15,935 bases of DNA from Pseudomonadota bacterium (GTDB lineage: Bacteria > Pseudomonadota > Gammaproteobacteria > Burkholderiales > Burkholderiaceae_E): the NCBI GenBank assembly GCA_023389175.1, contig JAEWEW010000210.1, forward strand, positions 1-15,935, read 5' to 3'. Positions within the stretch are counted from its first letter, which is position 1; each line of letters starts with the position of its first letter. Shown here piece after piece: positions 1 through 7,037 of the stretch. Under the pieces are notes generated by a model that ran no database searches, was not told the DNA's origin, and was given only the letters and a program-made list of their open reading frames with translations. A program made the translations under genes and the position numbers.

Positions 1-67
1 CATGCGCCAGGAGGGCAGCAGCGCACCGCGAGCGTGCCCAGCATGCATGAGCACCCCGAAAAATCGC

Positions 68-96
68 TTGAGGTGAGGCGGTCAACGCGGCTTAAT
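68..96 (+). promoter_or_regulatory. Candidate sigma70 promoter for the HAD gene
   Basis: A -35-like TTGAGG (68-73) and a -10-like CTTAAT (91-96) are separated by 17 bp, each matching 4 of 6 consensus bases. Transcription would start near 103, about 36 bp before the HAD start codon. This is pattern matching only; such matches occur by chance. Confidence 0.35.
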
Positions 97-103
97 CGTG
101 CCG

Positions 104-122
104 GCGCCGCTAGGTGCGGCGC
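104..122 (+). other. Hairpin in the HAD leader
   Basis: GCGCCGC (104-110) and GCGGCGC (116-122) form a perfect 7-bp stem around the loop TAGGT. There is no T-tract after it, so it is not a classic intrinsic terminator. It would lie at the 5' end of the mRNA predicted from the promoter at 68-96, 16 bp ahead of the HAD start codon. Confidence 0.35.
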
Positions 123-138
123 GATCACGGAAGGACGC

Positions 139-651
139 ATGATGCACGCCCGGTTCGTCTGCCTTGACTGGGGTGGTACGCTGATGTCGGAAGACGGCCC
201 GGCCGGCATGCCGATGGCGCACTGGCCCGCAGTCGCCGCCGTCGACGGGGCAGCGCTGCTGCTCGAGTCGCTGGTGAACGAGGGCCGCGTCGCCTGTATC
301 GCCACCAACGCGGCGGATTCGCGCGAACAGGACATCCGGGCCGCGCTCGCGCGGGTCGGGCTCGACCGGCATGTGGGTCGGATCTTCTGCCAGGCGGAGA
401 TCGGCGCGCGCAAGGTGAGCGAGGCTTTCTGGAGCGTCGTCCTTTCGCGACTGGATGCCGCGCCCGAGGCGGTGGTCATGATCGGCGACTCGCTGGAGCA
501 GGACGTCCTCGCCCCGATGCGCTCCGGCATCCGGTCGATCTGGTTCAACCCTGCCGGCAAGCCGCTGCCACCTGGCGTCGACGTGCCGATGGTAGCCAGC
601 CTGCCGGAAGCCGCGCGAGAGATCGTCCGGCTCGAGTTCGATCGCGGTTGA
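139..651 (+). CDS. HAD-superfamily hydrolase with atypical motif I
   Basis: A 170-residue HAD-like protein, probably a cytosolic phosphatase of unknown substrate. Motif I is LDWGGTL (D10 is the nucleophile), motif II includes T56 in CIATN, the motif III lysine is K92, and motif IV is GDSLEQD (D117, D122). In most HAD phosphatases motif I reads DxDxT; here the second Asp, the general acid/base, is Gly12, so catalysis may be weak or altered. The start at 139 is preferred over an upstream ATG at 34 because GGAAGGA lies just before it and the extra N-terminus does not look like HAD sequence. The stop overlaps the extreme 5' end of the recQ open frame. The family is fairly sure; the substrate is unknown. 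Confidence 0.8.
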   Translation: MMHARFVCLDWGGTLMSEDGPAGMPMAHWPAVAAVDGAALLLESLVNEGRVACIATNAADSREQDIRAALARVGLDRHVGRIFCQAEIGARKVSEAFWSVVLSRLDAAPEAVVMIGDSLEQDVLAPMRSGIRSIWFNPAGKPLPPGVDVPMVASLPEAAREIVRLEFDRG

Positions 652-716
652 GCGCCCGGGGCGTCGAATGCCCCGGCGCCGGACTCGCGGGTATCGGGCT
701 TGCCTCGGGCCGGCCC

Positions 717-2462
717 ATGAAACCGGTCCGTCCGATGCGTCGCGCCGCGAAGCGCGCACCCGCCTCCCTTCCCCGTTCGGTCTGGCGAACCCTCCAGGAG
801 CACTTCGGCATCCGGCGGATGCGCGAGGGTCAGGAGACGGTCATCGCCCGCGCGCTCGCCGGGGAGGACACGCTCGCGATCATGCCGACCGGCGCCGGCA
901 AGTCGCTCTGCTACCAGGCGCCCGCGCTGCACCTGGACGGCATCACGCTGGTGGTGTCGCCGCTGATCGCGCTGATGCGTGACCAGGTCGCCAAGCTGTC
1001 GGATGCCGGCATCCCCGCCGAGCAGTTCAACAGTGCCGTCGCGCGCGCCCACCAGGAGGCGTCCCTGGAGCGGGTGACGCGCGGTCAGAGCAGGATCGTC
1101 TTCGCCACCCCGGAGCGGCTCTCGGATCCGGCGTTCATCGGTGCGGTCGCGGCGCGTCCGATCGCCCTCTTCGTGGTGGACGAGGCCCACTGCATCTCGC
1201 AGTGGGGACACGATTTCCGTCCGGCCTTCCTGGAGATCGGGGCTGCGATGAAGGCGCTTGGCGATCCGCCGCTACTCGCGCTCACCGCAACCGCGCCGGC
1301 CGAGGTCGCGGAAGACATCCGTCGGCAGCTCGGACGACCACGCATGCACGTGGTCGACACCGGTCTCTACCGGCCCAACCTGCGACTGCAGGTGGTGCAA
1401 TGCATGAGCGAGGCGGAGAAGCTCGACCGGACTCTGGAGGCCCTGGGCCGCGCACCCGGACCGGGCATCGTCTACACCGCGACCGTGAAGGCCTGCACCG
1501 AGCTGCACGAGGCGCTTGCGGCTCGGGAGGAGTCCGTGACCTTCTATCACGGCCGGCTCTCGAAGTCGGCGCGCGCCGAGAACCAGGAGCGCTTCATGCG
1601 CGGCGATGCGCGCGTGATGGTCGCCACCAACGCCTTCGGGATGGGCATCGACAAGCCGGACCTTCGCTTCGTGCTGCATTACCAGATGCCCGGCAGCCTG
1701 GAGGCGTACTACCAGGAAGCGGGCAGGGCAGGGCGCGACGGCGAGGGCGCCGATTGCGCCCTGCTGTTCGACCGCCGCGACCGCCAGGTGCAGCAGTTCT
1801 TCCTCGCGCGTCGCTATCCGACGGCCGAGGATCTGCAGCGGGTGCATGCGGCGCTGACGGAGGCTGCCGAGCCGCTGCAACTCGGCGATCTCGTCGAGCG
1901 GATCCCGGGGCTCGCGCGGCAGCGGACCGCTGTCGCGCTCCAACTGCTGCGCGACAACCGGCTCGCGCGTGCCGATCGCCGGCGCGCCTGGCAGGCAGGC
2001 GCGCGCGGCGTCGACGCAGCCTTGTTCGAGCGGCTGGCCTCGGACTACGAGCAGCGCGCCGAGCGCGACCGCGAGGCGCTGGAACGCATGGTCTTCTACG
2101 CCCAGACCGGCTTCTGCCGATGGCGCGTGGTGCTCGAGTACTTCGAGGAGCCCCTGCCATTCTCGCGCGAGCATTGCGGCGTGTGCGACAACTGCCTTCG
2201 CATGAACGCGGCGCTGGCCGAGCCGGTCGAGGTGCGACCGAAGCACGCCGGTGCCCGGAACGACGAGATCCGCTGGCGGCCGCAGGACGTGGTCCGGGTG
2301 CCACGCTACGGAACCGGCCGCGTCGCCAATGCGAGCGCAGAGGAGGTGGAGGTCCGCTTCGCGGATGGCTCGTTGCGCAGCTTCGTGGCGAGCTACGTGC
2401 AGCCGGCAGGCCCTGCGCCGGAAGACGACGCGCTTCCTTTGTCCGTCGGTGCCTTGGCATGA
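717..2462 (+). CDS. recQ: ATP-dependent DNA helicase RecQ
   Basis: A 3'-5' superfamily 2 DNA helicase of recombination and fork repair. With the start at 717 it has 581 residues. It shows Walker A MPTGAGKS (56-63), DEAH (155-158) followed by the RecQ aromatic-rich loop CISQWGHDFR, motif III LALTATA (about 187-193), motif V ATNAFGMGIDKPD and motif VI QEAGRAGRDG (333-342). The RecQ-specific zinc site is C467, C487, C490 and C493. After the winged-helix region (RQC) there is no HRDC domain; instead residues 522-563 (VVRVPRYGTGRV and a following strand-rich segment) resemble a small SH3-like/DUF3553-type barrel. The frame is open back to a TTG at 648 that overlaps the HAD stop, but those 23 residues are not RecQ-like and neither start has a strong ribosome-binding site, so the exact start is uncertain. 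Confidence 0.93.
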   Translation: MKPVRPMRRAAKRAPASLPRSVWRTLQEHFGIRRMREGQETVIARALAGEDTLAIMPTGAGKSLCYQAPALHLDGITLVVSPLIALMRDQVAKLSDAGIPAEQFNSAVARAHQEASLERVTRGQSRIVFATPERLSDPAFIGAVAARPIALFVVDEAHCISQWGHDFRPAFLEIGAAMKALGDPPLLALTATAPAEVAEDIRRQLGRPRMHVVDTGLYRPNLRLQVVQCMSEAEKLDRTLEALGRAPGPGIVYTATVKACTELHEALAAREESVTFYHGRLSKSARAENQERFMRGDARVMVATNAFGMGIDKPDLRFVLHYQMPGSLEAYYQEAGRAGRDGEGADCALLFDRRDRQVQQFFLARRYPTAEDLQRVHAALTEAAEPLQLGDLVERIPGLARQRTAVALQLLRDNRLARADRRRAWQAGARGVDAALFERLASDYEQRAERDREALERMVFYAQTGFCRWRVVLEYFEEPLPFSREHCGVCDNCLRMNAALAEPVEVRPKHAGARNDEIRWRPQDVVRVPRYGTGRVANASAEEVEVRFADGSLRSFVASYVQPAGPAPEDDALPLSVGALA

Positions 2463-2520
2463 CCCGCAGGTACGGCCATTGCGACCCGACCCCCGTTACC
2501 ACCCAACGGGAGATCCCACA

Positions 2521-3147
2521 ATGAGTCGTACCTTACGCACGCTTCGGTTGGCGGCACTCGTCGCCTTCGTTGGAAGCAGCGTCGCAGTGGCGCAGACGAG
2601 CTCCGGCAGCACCGGCGCGGCAGGCGGCCCTGCTGCTACACCAGGCGCCGGTGGCATGGCCGGAGGGCAGGGCGCCTCGGGCGCTGCCCGCAAGAGCGGA
2701 CTGTCACGCGCCGATGAAGGTTTCCTTACGCAGGCGGCGCAGAACGGCCACGCCGAAGTCGAGGCCAGCAAGCTCGCCATGGAGAAAGCGTCCGATCCGA
2801 AGGTGAAGGAGTTCGCGAGAAAGATGGTCGAGGACCACACCCAGGCGAACCAGGAGCTCGAGAAGCTTGCATCGTCCAAGGGCGTGGATCTTCCCGACGG
2901 ACCGTCACTGCTGCAGAAGGGCAAGTCCAAGCTGATGCTCTCGACCGCTGATGGCGAGAGCTTCGACCGGCGCTACGCGGATTCGATGGGCGTCGAAGCG
3001 CACGAGGACAACATCGAGCTCTTCGAGGAGGCGGTCAAGGAAGCCGAGGACGCCGAGGTGAAAGCCTATGCGCAGAAGGTCCTGCCGAAGCTCCAGGAGC
3101 ACCTGAAGATGGCGAAGCAGCTGGCGGACAGCCTTCCCAAGAAATAA
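2521..3147 (+). CDS. Exported DUF4142 (ferritin-like) protein
   Basis: A 208-residue protein with an N-terminal Sec signal peptide (basic MSRTLRTLR, hydrophobic core to about 20, likely cleavage after AVA near residue 24). A low-complexity Gly/Ala/Ser linker (25-57) follows, then a DUF4142 domain (about 67-205) with the hallmark segment FLTQAAQNGHAEVEASKLA, a KEFARKMVEDHTQAN segment and long charged helices. DUF4142 proteins are predicted four-helix, ferritin-like periplasmic proteins, often stress-induced; the biochemical role is unknown. The ATG at 2521 has GGGAG at 2508-2512. It lies 58 bp after recQ but is probably an independent gene. A perfect hairpin follows at 3176-3201. Confidence 0.85.
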   Translation: MSRTLRTLRLAALVAFVGSSVAVAQTSSGSTGAAGGPAATPGAGGMAGGQGASGAARKSGLSRADEGFLTQAAQNGHAEVEASKLAMEKASDPKVKEFARKMVEDHTQANQELEKLASSKGVDLPDGPSLLQKGKSKLMLSTADGESFDRRYADSMGVEAHEDNIELFEEAVKEAEDAEVKAYAQKVLPKLQEHLKMAKQLADSLPKK

Positions 3148-3175
3148 GACGCACTGACTGCTCAGCCGTCAGCAC

Positions 3176-3201
3176 GGCGACCGGAAATCATTCCGGTCGC
3201 C
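3176..3201. terminator. Perfect hairpin between convergent genes (candidate bidirectional terminator)
   Basis: GGCGACCGGAA (3176-3186) and TTCCGGTCGCC (3191-3201) form a perfect 11-bp stem with the 4-base loop ATCA. It lies between the stops of the plus-strand DUF4142 gene (3147) and the minus-strand DUF3606 gene (3212), so it can serve both. No U-tract follows on either strand, so it is a non-canonical terminator or an RNA 3'-end stabiliser. Confidence 0.6.
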
Positions 3202-3211
3202 ACTCCTCCGG

Positions 3212-3439
3212 TCAGCGCCGGCCGTTCTTCAGCACCTCGCGAGTCCGCTCGCTGTTCGTCGTGGCACGGCTGCCCTTCGGGTGATCCTCGACGTCCGACG
3301 CACGGGTTCCGACCGCGCGAACGGCTTCCTGCAACTGGTCCTCGGTCACGTCGAGCTTGCGCGACCATTCCCGCCGCTCGTCCTCGCGGTCGATGTCGAT
3401 GCGCTCGTCCTGCCGCGCCCCGCTGGGGTCCTGTGTCAT
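3212..3439 (-). CDS. Small DUF3606-type protein
   Basis: A 75-residue, very polar protein. The segment from RIDIDREDERREWSRKLD to AVRAVGTRASDVEDH (about 13-53) matches the pattern I recall for DUF3606: a short acidic strand, then W..KL.V....L..AV..VG. DUF3606 proteins are small, widespread in proteobacteria and of unknown function. The start at 3439 is preceded on the minus strand by GGGAGG with about 8 bases of spacing, which is strong. The same frame stays open upstream to 4006, but that extension lies antisense to the exonuclease gene and is a shadow. The gene lies 56 bp downstream of exonuclease III on the same strand and could share its transcript. Confidence 0.75.
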   Translation of the reverse strand: MTQDPSGARQDERIDIDREDERREWSRKLDVTEDQLQEAVRAVGTRASDVEDHPKGSRATTNSERTREVLKNGRR

Positions 3440-3495
3440 GCTGCATACCTCCCGGAGTTCATGTGACCCGGGACGGCAACCGCCGTGCCTCGACC

Positions 3496-4314
3496 TTACC
3501 TGCGCGCGGAGGCCGGCGGGGTGGCAGGGCGCTTCACCTTGTCCAGGTCCAGTCGCACCCAGGTGGGCGCATGGTCGCTGGCTCGCGGCTGTCCGCGGAC
3601 CCAGGAATCGACCCCGGCCTCGACCAGGCCGCCGGCGACCGCGGGGTTGAGCAGCAGGTGATCGATCCTCAGTCCGGCATTGCGCTCCCAATGCTTGCGG
3701 AAGTAGTCCCAGAACGTGAAGATCTTTTCCTCCGGATGGGTCACCCGCAGGGCGTCGGTCCAGCCCTGCCCGAGCAGCCGCAGGTAGCACTCGCGTGTCT
3801 GCGGCTGCAGCAGGGCATCCTTCAGCCAGGAGCGCGGGTTGTAGATGTCGAAATCGGTCGGGACGACGTTGTAGTCGCCCGCGATCACGACCGGCGCATC
3901 GAGATGGATCAGCGTGGCGGCATGCCCGATCAGTCGTTCGAACCAGGCGAGCTTGTAGTCGAACTTCGGGCCGGGTTGCGGGTTGCCGTTCGGCAGATAA
4001 AGGCACGCGACGACCAGGCCGTTGACCGCCGCTTCGATGTAGCGGCTTTGCTCGTCCGACGGATCCCCGGGCAGCTCGCGGCGCAGCTCCACCGGGGTGC
4101 GGCCGCGGGCGAGGATCGCCACGCCGTTCCAGGAACGTTGGCCCTTCCAGAGCGACTCATAGCCCGCTTCGCGCAGCTCGGCGACCGGGAAGGCAGCGTC
4201 CAGCGCCTTGAGCTCCTGCAGGCAGGCCACGTCGGGCTGCTCGCGCTCCAGCCATTCGAGGAGGTTCGGCAGCCGGGTCTTGATTCCGTTGACGTTGTAG
4301 GTAGCGACCTTCAC
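3496..4314 (-). CDS. xth: Exodeoxyribonuclease III (AP endonuclease family)
   Basis: A 272-residue ExoIII-type enzyme of base-excision repair: Mg-dependent 3'-5' exonuclease, AP endonuclease and 3'-phosphatase on double-stranded DNA. The length is normal. Active-site residues are visible in order: N7 in YNVNGI, E34 in CLQELK, Y106 in YLPNG, D147 and N149 in GDYNVVPTD, D218 in LRIDHLL, and D247-H248 in ASDHAPTWV. The C-terminal tail after residue 257 is a short basic Pro/Ala extension. Translation starts at GTG (4314); the next residues, KVATYNVNG, are the usual ExoIII N-terminus, so the start is secure although no strong ribosome-binding site is seen. The DUF3606 gene follows on the same strand. 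Confidence 0.95.
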   Translation of the reverse strand: MKVATYNVNGIKTRLPNLLEWLEREQPDVACLQELKALDAAFPVAELREAGYESLWKGQRSWNGVAILARGRTPVELRRELPGDPSDEQSRYIEAAVNGLVVACLYLPNGNPQPGPKFDYKLAWFERLIGHAATLIHLDAPVVIAGDYNVVPTDFDIYNPRSWLKDALLQPQTRECYLRLLGQGWTDALRVTHPEEKIFTFWDYFRKHWERNAGLRIDHLLLNPAVAGGLVEAGVDSWVRGQPRASDHAPTWVRLDLDKVKRPATPPASARR

Positions 4315-4419
4315 GGTGAGGCAGTCTACACCGCGCTAGCGGGGCGGCGCTGCCGGCGCAGGTCCGCTGCTGCTCGGAGCAAACGGGCGCCCGCAGCCTG
4401 GCCGGCGGCGCGCAAACCG

Positions 4420-4605
4420 TCAGCGGTCCGCGGCCCGCTTCCGGTTGCGGCGCGCCGCCGGACGGGCGCGCCATGCCTTGCTGCCGGCCCCGGCCTTGAT
4501 GCGGCGATCGTCAGTCCGCGCGTCGTCACGCCGGGCCGCGCGGGTGTGGGGATGGTCCTCTCGATCGTAGTAGTCCTCGCGGGGATGATCTTCGTAGTCG
4601 TTCAT
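4420..4605 (-). CDS. Small charge-segregated hypothetical protein
   Basis: A 61-residue frame that I do not recognise. The first third is rich in Asp, Glu, Tyr and His (MNDYEDHPREDYYDREDHPH); the rest is Arg/Lys/Ala-rich and strongly basic, ending RRNRKRAADR. There is no signal peptide or membrane segment. Third codon positions are almost all G or C, as in the neighbouring genes, which favours real coding. Against it, only AAGG one base before the ATG could act as a ribosome-binding site. It lies 105 bp upstream of exonuclease III on the same strand. The basic half could bind nucleic acid, but this is inference. Confidence 0.45.
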   Translation of the reverse strand: MNDYEDHPREDYYDREDHPHTRAARRDDARTDDRRIKAGAGSKAWRARPAARRNRKRAADR

Positions 4606-4898
4606 GCCTTGGTCGCCGGACGCTGGTCGCTGTCCGGGCAGGGGGGGTAGGGGAGACTCTGCGGGCCGGCTTGCGCTGCAGCCAAGGGCTGACCGCCGAG
4701 CGAGCGGCTCGGTCGACTATCACAGAGGCGATATCGATATGCTAGCGCATCTCGCCGTCGGTCGCCGGCATGCCCTTGGTGCCGCCCCGGGGTATGTGCG
4801 TAGCCATGCCCCCGGTTTGAGGTCTCCACTCCTGCCGAGCACAGGGCTTGCTGCGAGGACGGTCCTACCGGCTTCGGGCAATGAGGAGATCAGGTTCG
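4606..4898. other. Intergenic region with no supported gene
   Basis: These 293 bp separate the minus-strand hypothetical gene from the plus-strand exported protein, so promoters for both may lie here. I see a short inverted repeat CCGAGC/GCTCGG (4696-4701 and 4707-4712) and an AT-richer patch around 4729-4745 (GATATCGATATGCTAGC) that could be promoter DNA, but no convincing -35/-10 pair. Open frames here are Arg/Pro/Gly-rich shadows. Confidence 0.4.
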
Positions 4899-5264
4899 AT
4901 GAGGACAATGGACGCACGCGCACTGCTGGCAGCGATCCTGCTGGCCTTCGGCGGGTTGGCCCTGGCACAGACCGCCGCACCCACCGGGCCCACCACCGGT
5001 GCCACCCAACCCGACGGCTCCCAGCCGGCGGGGACCGTACAGGAGCCGGCGCTGCGCCGCCAGCCTTCGCTCGACCAGCCGCCGCCGGCGAACCCCCAGC
5101 CCTATGGCGGTTCCATCGGCGGGCCGATCCACGAAACCGGCCGTTACGATGGGCTCGGACAGGGGGCCGCGACCAGCGGAGGCAACAACCCTGGCAACCG
5201 CCCGTTGGTGGAGCCGGACTACCGGCGCAGCGACCCGCCAGGCAGCACCCGGCCGAGCCGATAG
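4899..5264 (+). CDS. Exported Pro/Gly-rich hypothetical protein
   Basis: A 121-residue protein. Residues 1-23 form a Sec signal peptide (MRTMDARALLAAILLAFGG core, predicted cleavage after ALA at 23). The mature part is hydrophilic, disordered-looking and rich in Pro, Gly, Thr, Gln and Asn, with no Cys and no recognisable fold; it would be periplasmic or secreted. AGGAG at 4884-4888 supports the ATG at 4899; an ATG at 4908 is the next possibility, and an in-frame ATG at 4881 would put charged residues ahead of the signal. The cupin gene follows 104 bp later with its own possible promoter. No function can be assigned. Confidence 0.65.
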   Translation: MRTMDARALLAAILLAFGGLALAQTAAPTGPTTGATQPDGSQPAGTVQEPALRRQPSLDQPPPANPQPYGGSIGGPIHETGRYDGLGQGAATSGGNNPGNRPLVEPDYRRSDPPGSTRPSR

Positions 5265-5287
5265 CCGGATCGCGGCGTCCGGCGACC

Positions 5288-5317
5288 TTGCCGGTCGCGG
5301 TTTCGCATTGCCGGTCG
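5288..5317 (+). repeat. Perfect 10-bp direct repeat, 20-bp period, ahead of the cupin gene
   Basis: TTGCCGGTCG occurs at 5288-5297 and again at 5308-5317, an exact 10-bp repeat separated by 10 bp (two helical turns between starts). The second copy contains the candidate -35 hexamer of the cupin promoter. The arrangement suggests an operator read from one DNA face. Confidence 0.5.
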
Positions 5318-5336
5318 GACGTCCTGATAGCAGAAT
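5308..5336 (+). promoter_or_regulatory. Candidate sigma70 promoter for the cupin gene
   Basis: TTGCCG (5308-5313) and CAGAAT (5331-5336) are spaced by 17 bp, each with 4 of 6 consensus matches. Transcription would start near 5343, 26 bp ahead of the cupin start codon. Confidence 0.35.
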
Positions 5337-5368
5337 CGTCTCTCGCATGCGAAGCGGGAGGCAGGGAC

Positions 5369-5704
5369 ATGGCCGGCGTTGGCTCCAGGAAGGTCTTCGA
5401 GAACGACAAGGTCATCGTGTGGAACTTCGAGCTGGCCCCGGGGGCCGAGACGCCGATGCACACGCATGAGCACAGCTACATGTGGTACACCATCGATGGC
5501 GCCCCGTTGCAGATCTTCGACGAGTTCGGGCGCGATCTCGGCACGCTCGATGTTCCTACCGGTGCGGTCTATTCGCTGAAGCTCGATCGGGGAACCCTGG
5601 AGGTTCTCTCGGACATCGGCAAGGGCATGCGCGTGCCGGCCAAGCATAGGGCGCGCAACCTCGGGCGCAATACCTACCGCGAGATCCTGGTGGAGTACAA
5701 GTAG
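5369..5704 (+). CDS. Small single-domain cupin protein
   Basis: A 111-residue, cytosolic-looking cupin. Cupin motif 1 is visible as PMHTHEHSYMWYTIDG, with metal-ligand candidates H31, H33 and H35; the second motif region ends with KHRARNLGRNTYREILVEY and offers H93. Small cupins of this type range from metal-dependent dioxygenases and isomerases to sensing or binding proteins, so no reaction can be named. The ATG at 5369 follows GGGAGG (5355-5360) at about 8 bases. It is preceded by an exact direct repeat and a possible promoter, so it may be controlled separately from the exported protein upstream. The fold is fairly sure; the substrate is unknown. Confidence 0.8.
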   Translation: MAGVGSRKVFENDKVIVWNFELAPGAETPMHTHEHSYMWYTIDGAPLQIFDEFGRDLGTLDVPTGAVYSLKLDRGTLEVLSDIGKGMRVPAKHRARNLGRNTYREILVEYK

Positions 5705-5898
5705 CCAGGTAGGGCTGCGGCAGGATGTACGGCGGCCGCAGCGGTCGCCGACTTGCAACCACAACGCCGACTCGCGGGTGCAAAGTACCGCCCGGTAGGC
5801 TCCGCGGGACGCGGCAGTCAGGCCGTCACCGACGGCGTGCCGTGTCGGCATTCTTCATTCGCCGCGGCGCGGACCGAACGCTGAACGCCGGCCGGTAC
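5705..5898. other. Intergenic region with weak hairpins
   Basis: This is the first part of a 319-bp gap between the cupin and receptor genes. It contains CTGCGGC/GCCGCAG (5715-5721 and 5735-5741), GCCGTC/GACGGC (5822-5827 and 5831-5836) and TGCCG/CGGCA (5838-5842 and 5846-5850), the last followed by TTCTTCATT. One of these may end cupin transcription. No coding region is supported. Confidence 0.35.
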
Positions 5899-5926
5899 TA
5901 TTCGATATAGGCAATGGTTATTCGAT
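5899..5926 (+). promoter_or_regulatory. Two-box direct repeat upstream of the receptor promoter
   Basis: TATTCGAT occurs at 5899-5906 and again at 5919-5926, an exact 8-bp direct repeat with a 20-bp period. The second copy ends one base before the -35 hexamer. The box centres fall near -40 and -60 relative to the predicted start, positions typical of activator sites. The same geometry recurs at 7886-7912 before the CoA-transferase operon. The likely reader is the IclR protein encoded at 7034-7843, by context only. Confidence 0.55.
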
Positions 5927-5927
5927 C

Positions 5928-5956
5928 TTGACAATCCTACGGCGTGTTCATAGCAT
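5928..5956 (+). promoter_or_regulatory. Sigma70 promoter for the Bug receptor gene
   Basis: A perfect -35 TTGACA (5928-5933), a 17-bp spacer and -10 TAGCAT (5951-5956, 4 of 6). The predicted start near 5963 leaves a leader of about 60 bases before the ATG at 6024, which also argues against the longer reading frame from 5928. Confidence 0.65.
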
Positions 5957-6023
5957 GCAGCACACACCATTGGGCTGGTTGGGATCTGTCGGTCAGCCAT
6001 CAGATGCGGAAGGAGACAAGGAT

Positions 6024-7037
6024 ATGTGGAGCGGCAGGAGCAGAGGCAAGGCACTCGGCAGCATCGCGTTGGCGGCAGGCCTGAGCCTTGGAGCGGGCGG
6101 TCTTGCGGCCCAGCCGGCGGCATCCGCCGCGGGCTATCCGCAGAGCACGGTGCGGATGATCGTGCCGGCTGCGCCCGGAAGCGGACCGGACGCGCTCGGT
6201 CGCATGCTGTCCGAAGGCCTGCACCAGGCATGGGGCCAGGCGGTTATCGTCGAGAACGTGGTCGGCGCCAGCGGGACGATCGGCCACGATCGCGGCGCCA
6301 AGGCGGCACCGGATGGCTACACCCTGCTGATGGGGCTGATCGGGCCGATGTCGGTCAGCAACCACCTCATGGACAAGCTGCCCTACGATCCGGTCAAGGA
6401 CCTGGCGCCGGTCACCTTGCTGATCACGTTGCCCAACGTGCTGGCGGTCCATCCCAGCGTTCCGGTCAACAACCTGGCCGAGCTGGTCGAATACGCCAAG
6501 AAGAACCCCGGAAAGCTGCGCTACGGATTCCCGGGTGTCGGCACCTCCAATCACCTCTCTGCCGAGCAGTTCAACATGCTGGCCGGCATCAAGACCACCG
6601 GGGTGGCGTATCGGGGTAGCGCGCAGATGACGACGGACCTGATCGGCGGCCACATCGACATGATGTTCCACAACGCGCCGGTCGTGCTGCCGCACGTCAA
6701 ATCCGGCGCATTGAAGGCGATCGCCATCACCAGCGCCAAACGCAACCCGGCTGCACCGGATATCCCCACCCTGAACGAGTCCGGGGTGCCCGGCTACGAG
6801 GTGACCTCCTGGTATGCGATGTACGTGCCTGCCGGCACGCCGCAGCCGATCGTCCAGAAGCTCAACTCGGACATCGCCAAGGTGCTCCAGTCGGAGAAGG
6901 TCCGCACCTGGATGGAGAACCAGGCCGGCATGCCCGGCGGCGGAACGCCGCAGCAGCTCGCGGAGTTCCAGGCCAGCGAATCCAAGAAGTGGGGCAAGCT
7001 GGTCCAGGCGGCGAACCTGAAGGCGGGCGCGAACTAG
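6024..7037 (+). CDS. Bug/TctC-family tripartite tricarboxylate transporter substrate-binding protein
   Basis: A 337-residue periplasmic receptor of the TctC (Bug) family, which captures carboxylates and related small acids for TctAB membrane partners. Residues 1-36 form a signal peptide (basic start, LGSIALAAGLSLGAGGLAA core). The mature start GYPQSTVRMIVPAAPGSGPDALGR, then GQAVIVENVVGASGTIG and AAPDGYTLLMG, are the family landmarks. The length is typical. The start at 6024 follows AAGGAG (6010-6015) at 8 bases and lies downstream of the promoter at 5928. No TctA or TctB gene is in the window, as is common for orphan Bug receptors. Its stop shares CTAG with the convergent iclR-type gene. The ligand is unknown; context suggests the acid processed by the downstream CoA-transferase operon. 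Confidence 0.92.
   Translation: MWSGRSRGKALGSIALAAGLSLGAGGLAAQPAASAAGYPQSTVRMIVPAAPGSGPDALGRMLSEGLHQAWGQAVIVENVVGASGTIGHDRGAKAAPDGYTLLMGLIGPMSVSNHLMDKLPYDPVKDLAPVTLLITLPNVLAVHPSVPVNNLAELVEYAKKNPGKLRYGFPGVGTSNHLSAEQFNMLAGIKTTGVAYRGSAQMTTDLIGGHIDMMFHNAPVVLPHVKSGALKAIAITSAKRNPAAPDIPTLNESGVPGYEVTSWYAMYVPAGTPQPIVQKLNSDIAKVLQSEKVRTWMENQAGMPGGGTPQQLAEFQASESKKWGKLVQAANLKAGAN

Noticed and set aside
1..3. Possible minus-strand ATG leaving the window at its left edge
   Set aside because: Only the start triplet is inside the window and no ribosome-binding site precedes it on that strand.
648..716. TTG-initiated N-terminal extension of RecQ
   Set aside because: The 23 extra residues are Gly/Ala-rich, not RecQ-like, and lack a ribosome-binding site; a coupled TTG start cannot be fully excluded.
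3473..3486. Short hairpin ACGGC-AACC-GCCGT after exonuclease III
   Set aside because: Only 5 bp of stem in GC-rich DNA with no T-tract; too weak to call a terminator.
3433..4650. A 405-codon plus-strand frame
   Set aside because: It is antisense to exonuclease III, which has all its catalytic residues; the hydrophobic end of the frame mirrors the acidic small minus-strand protein.
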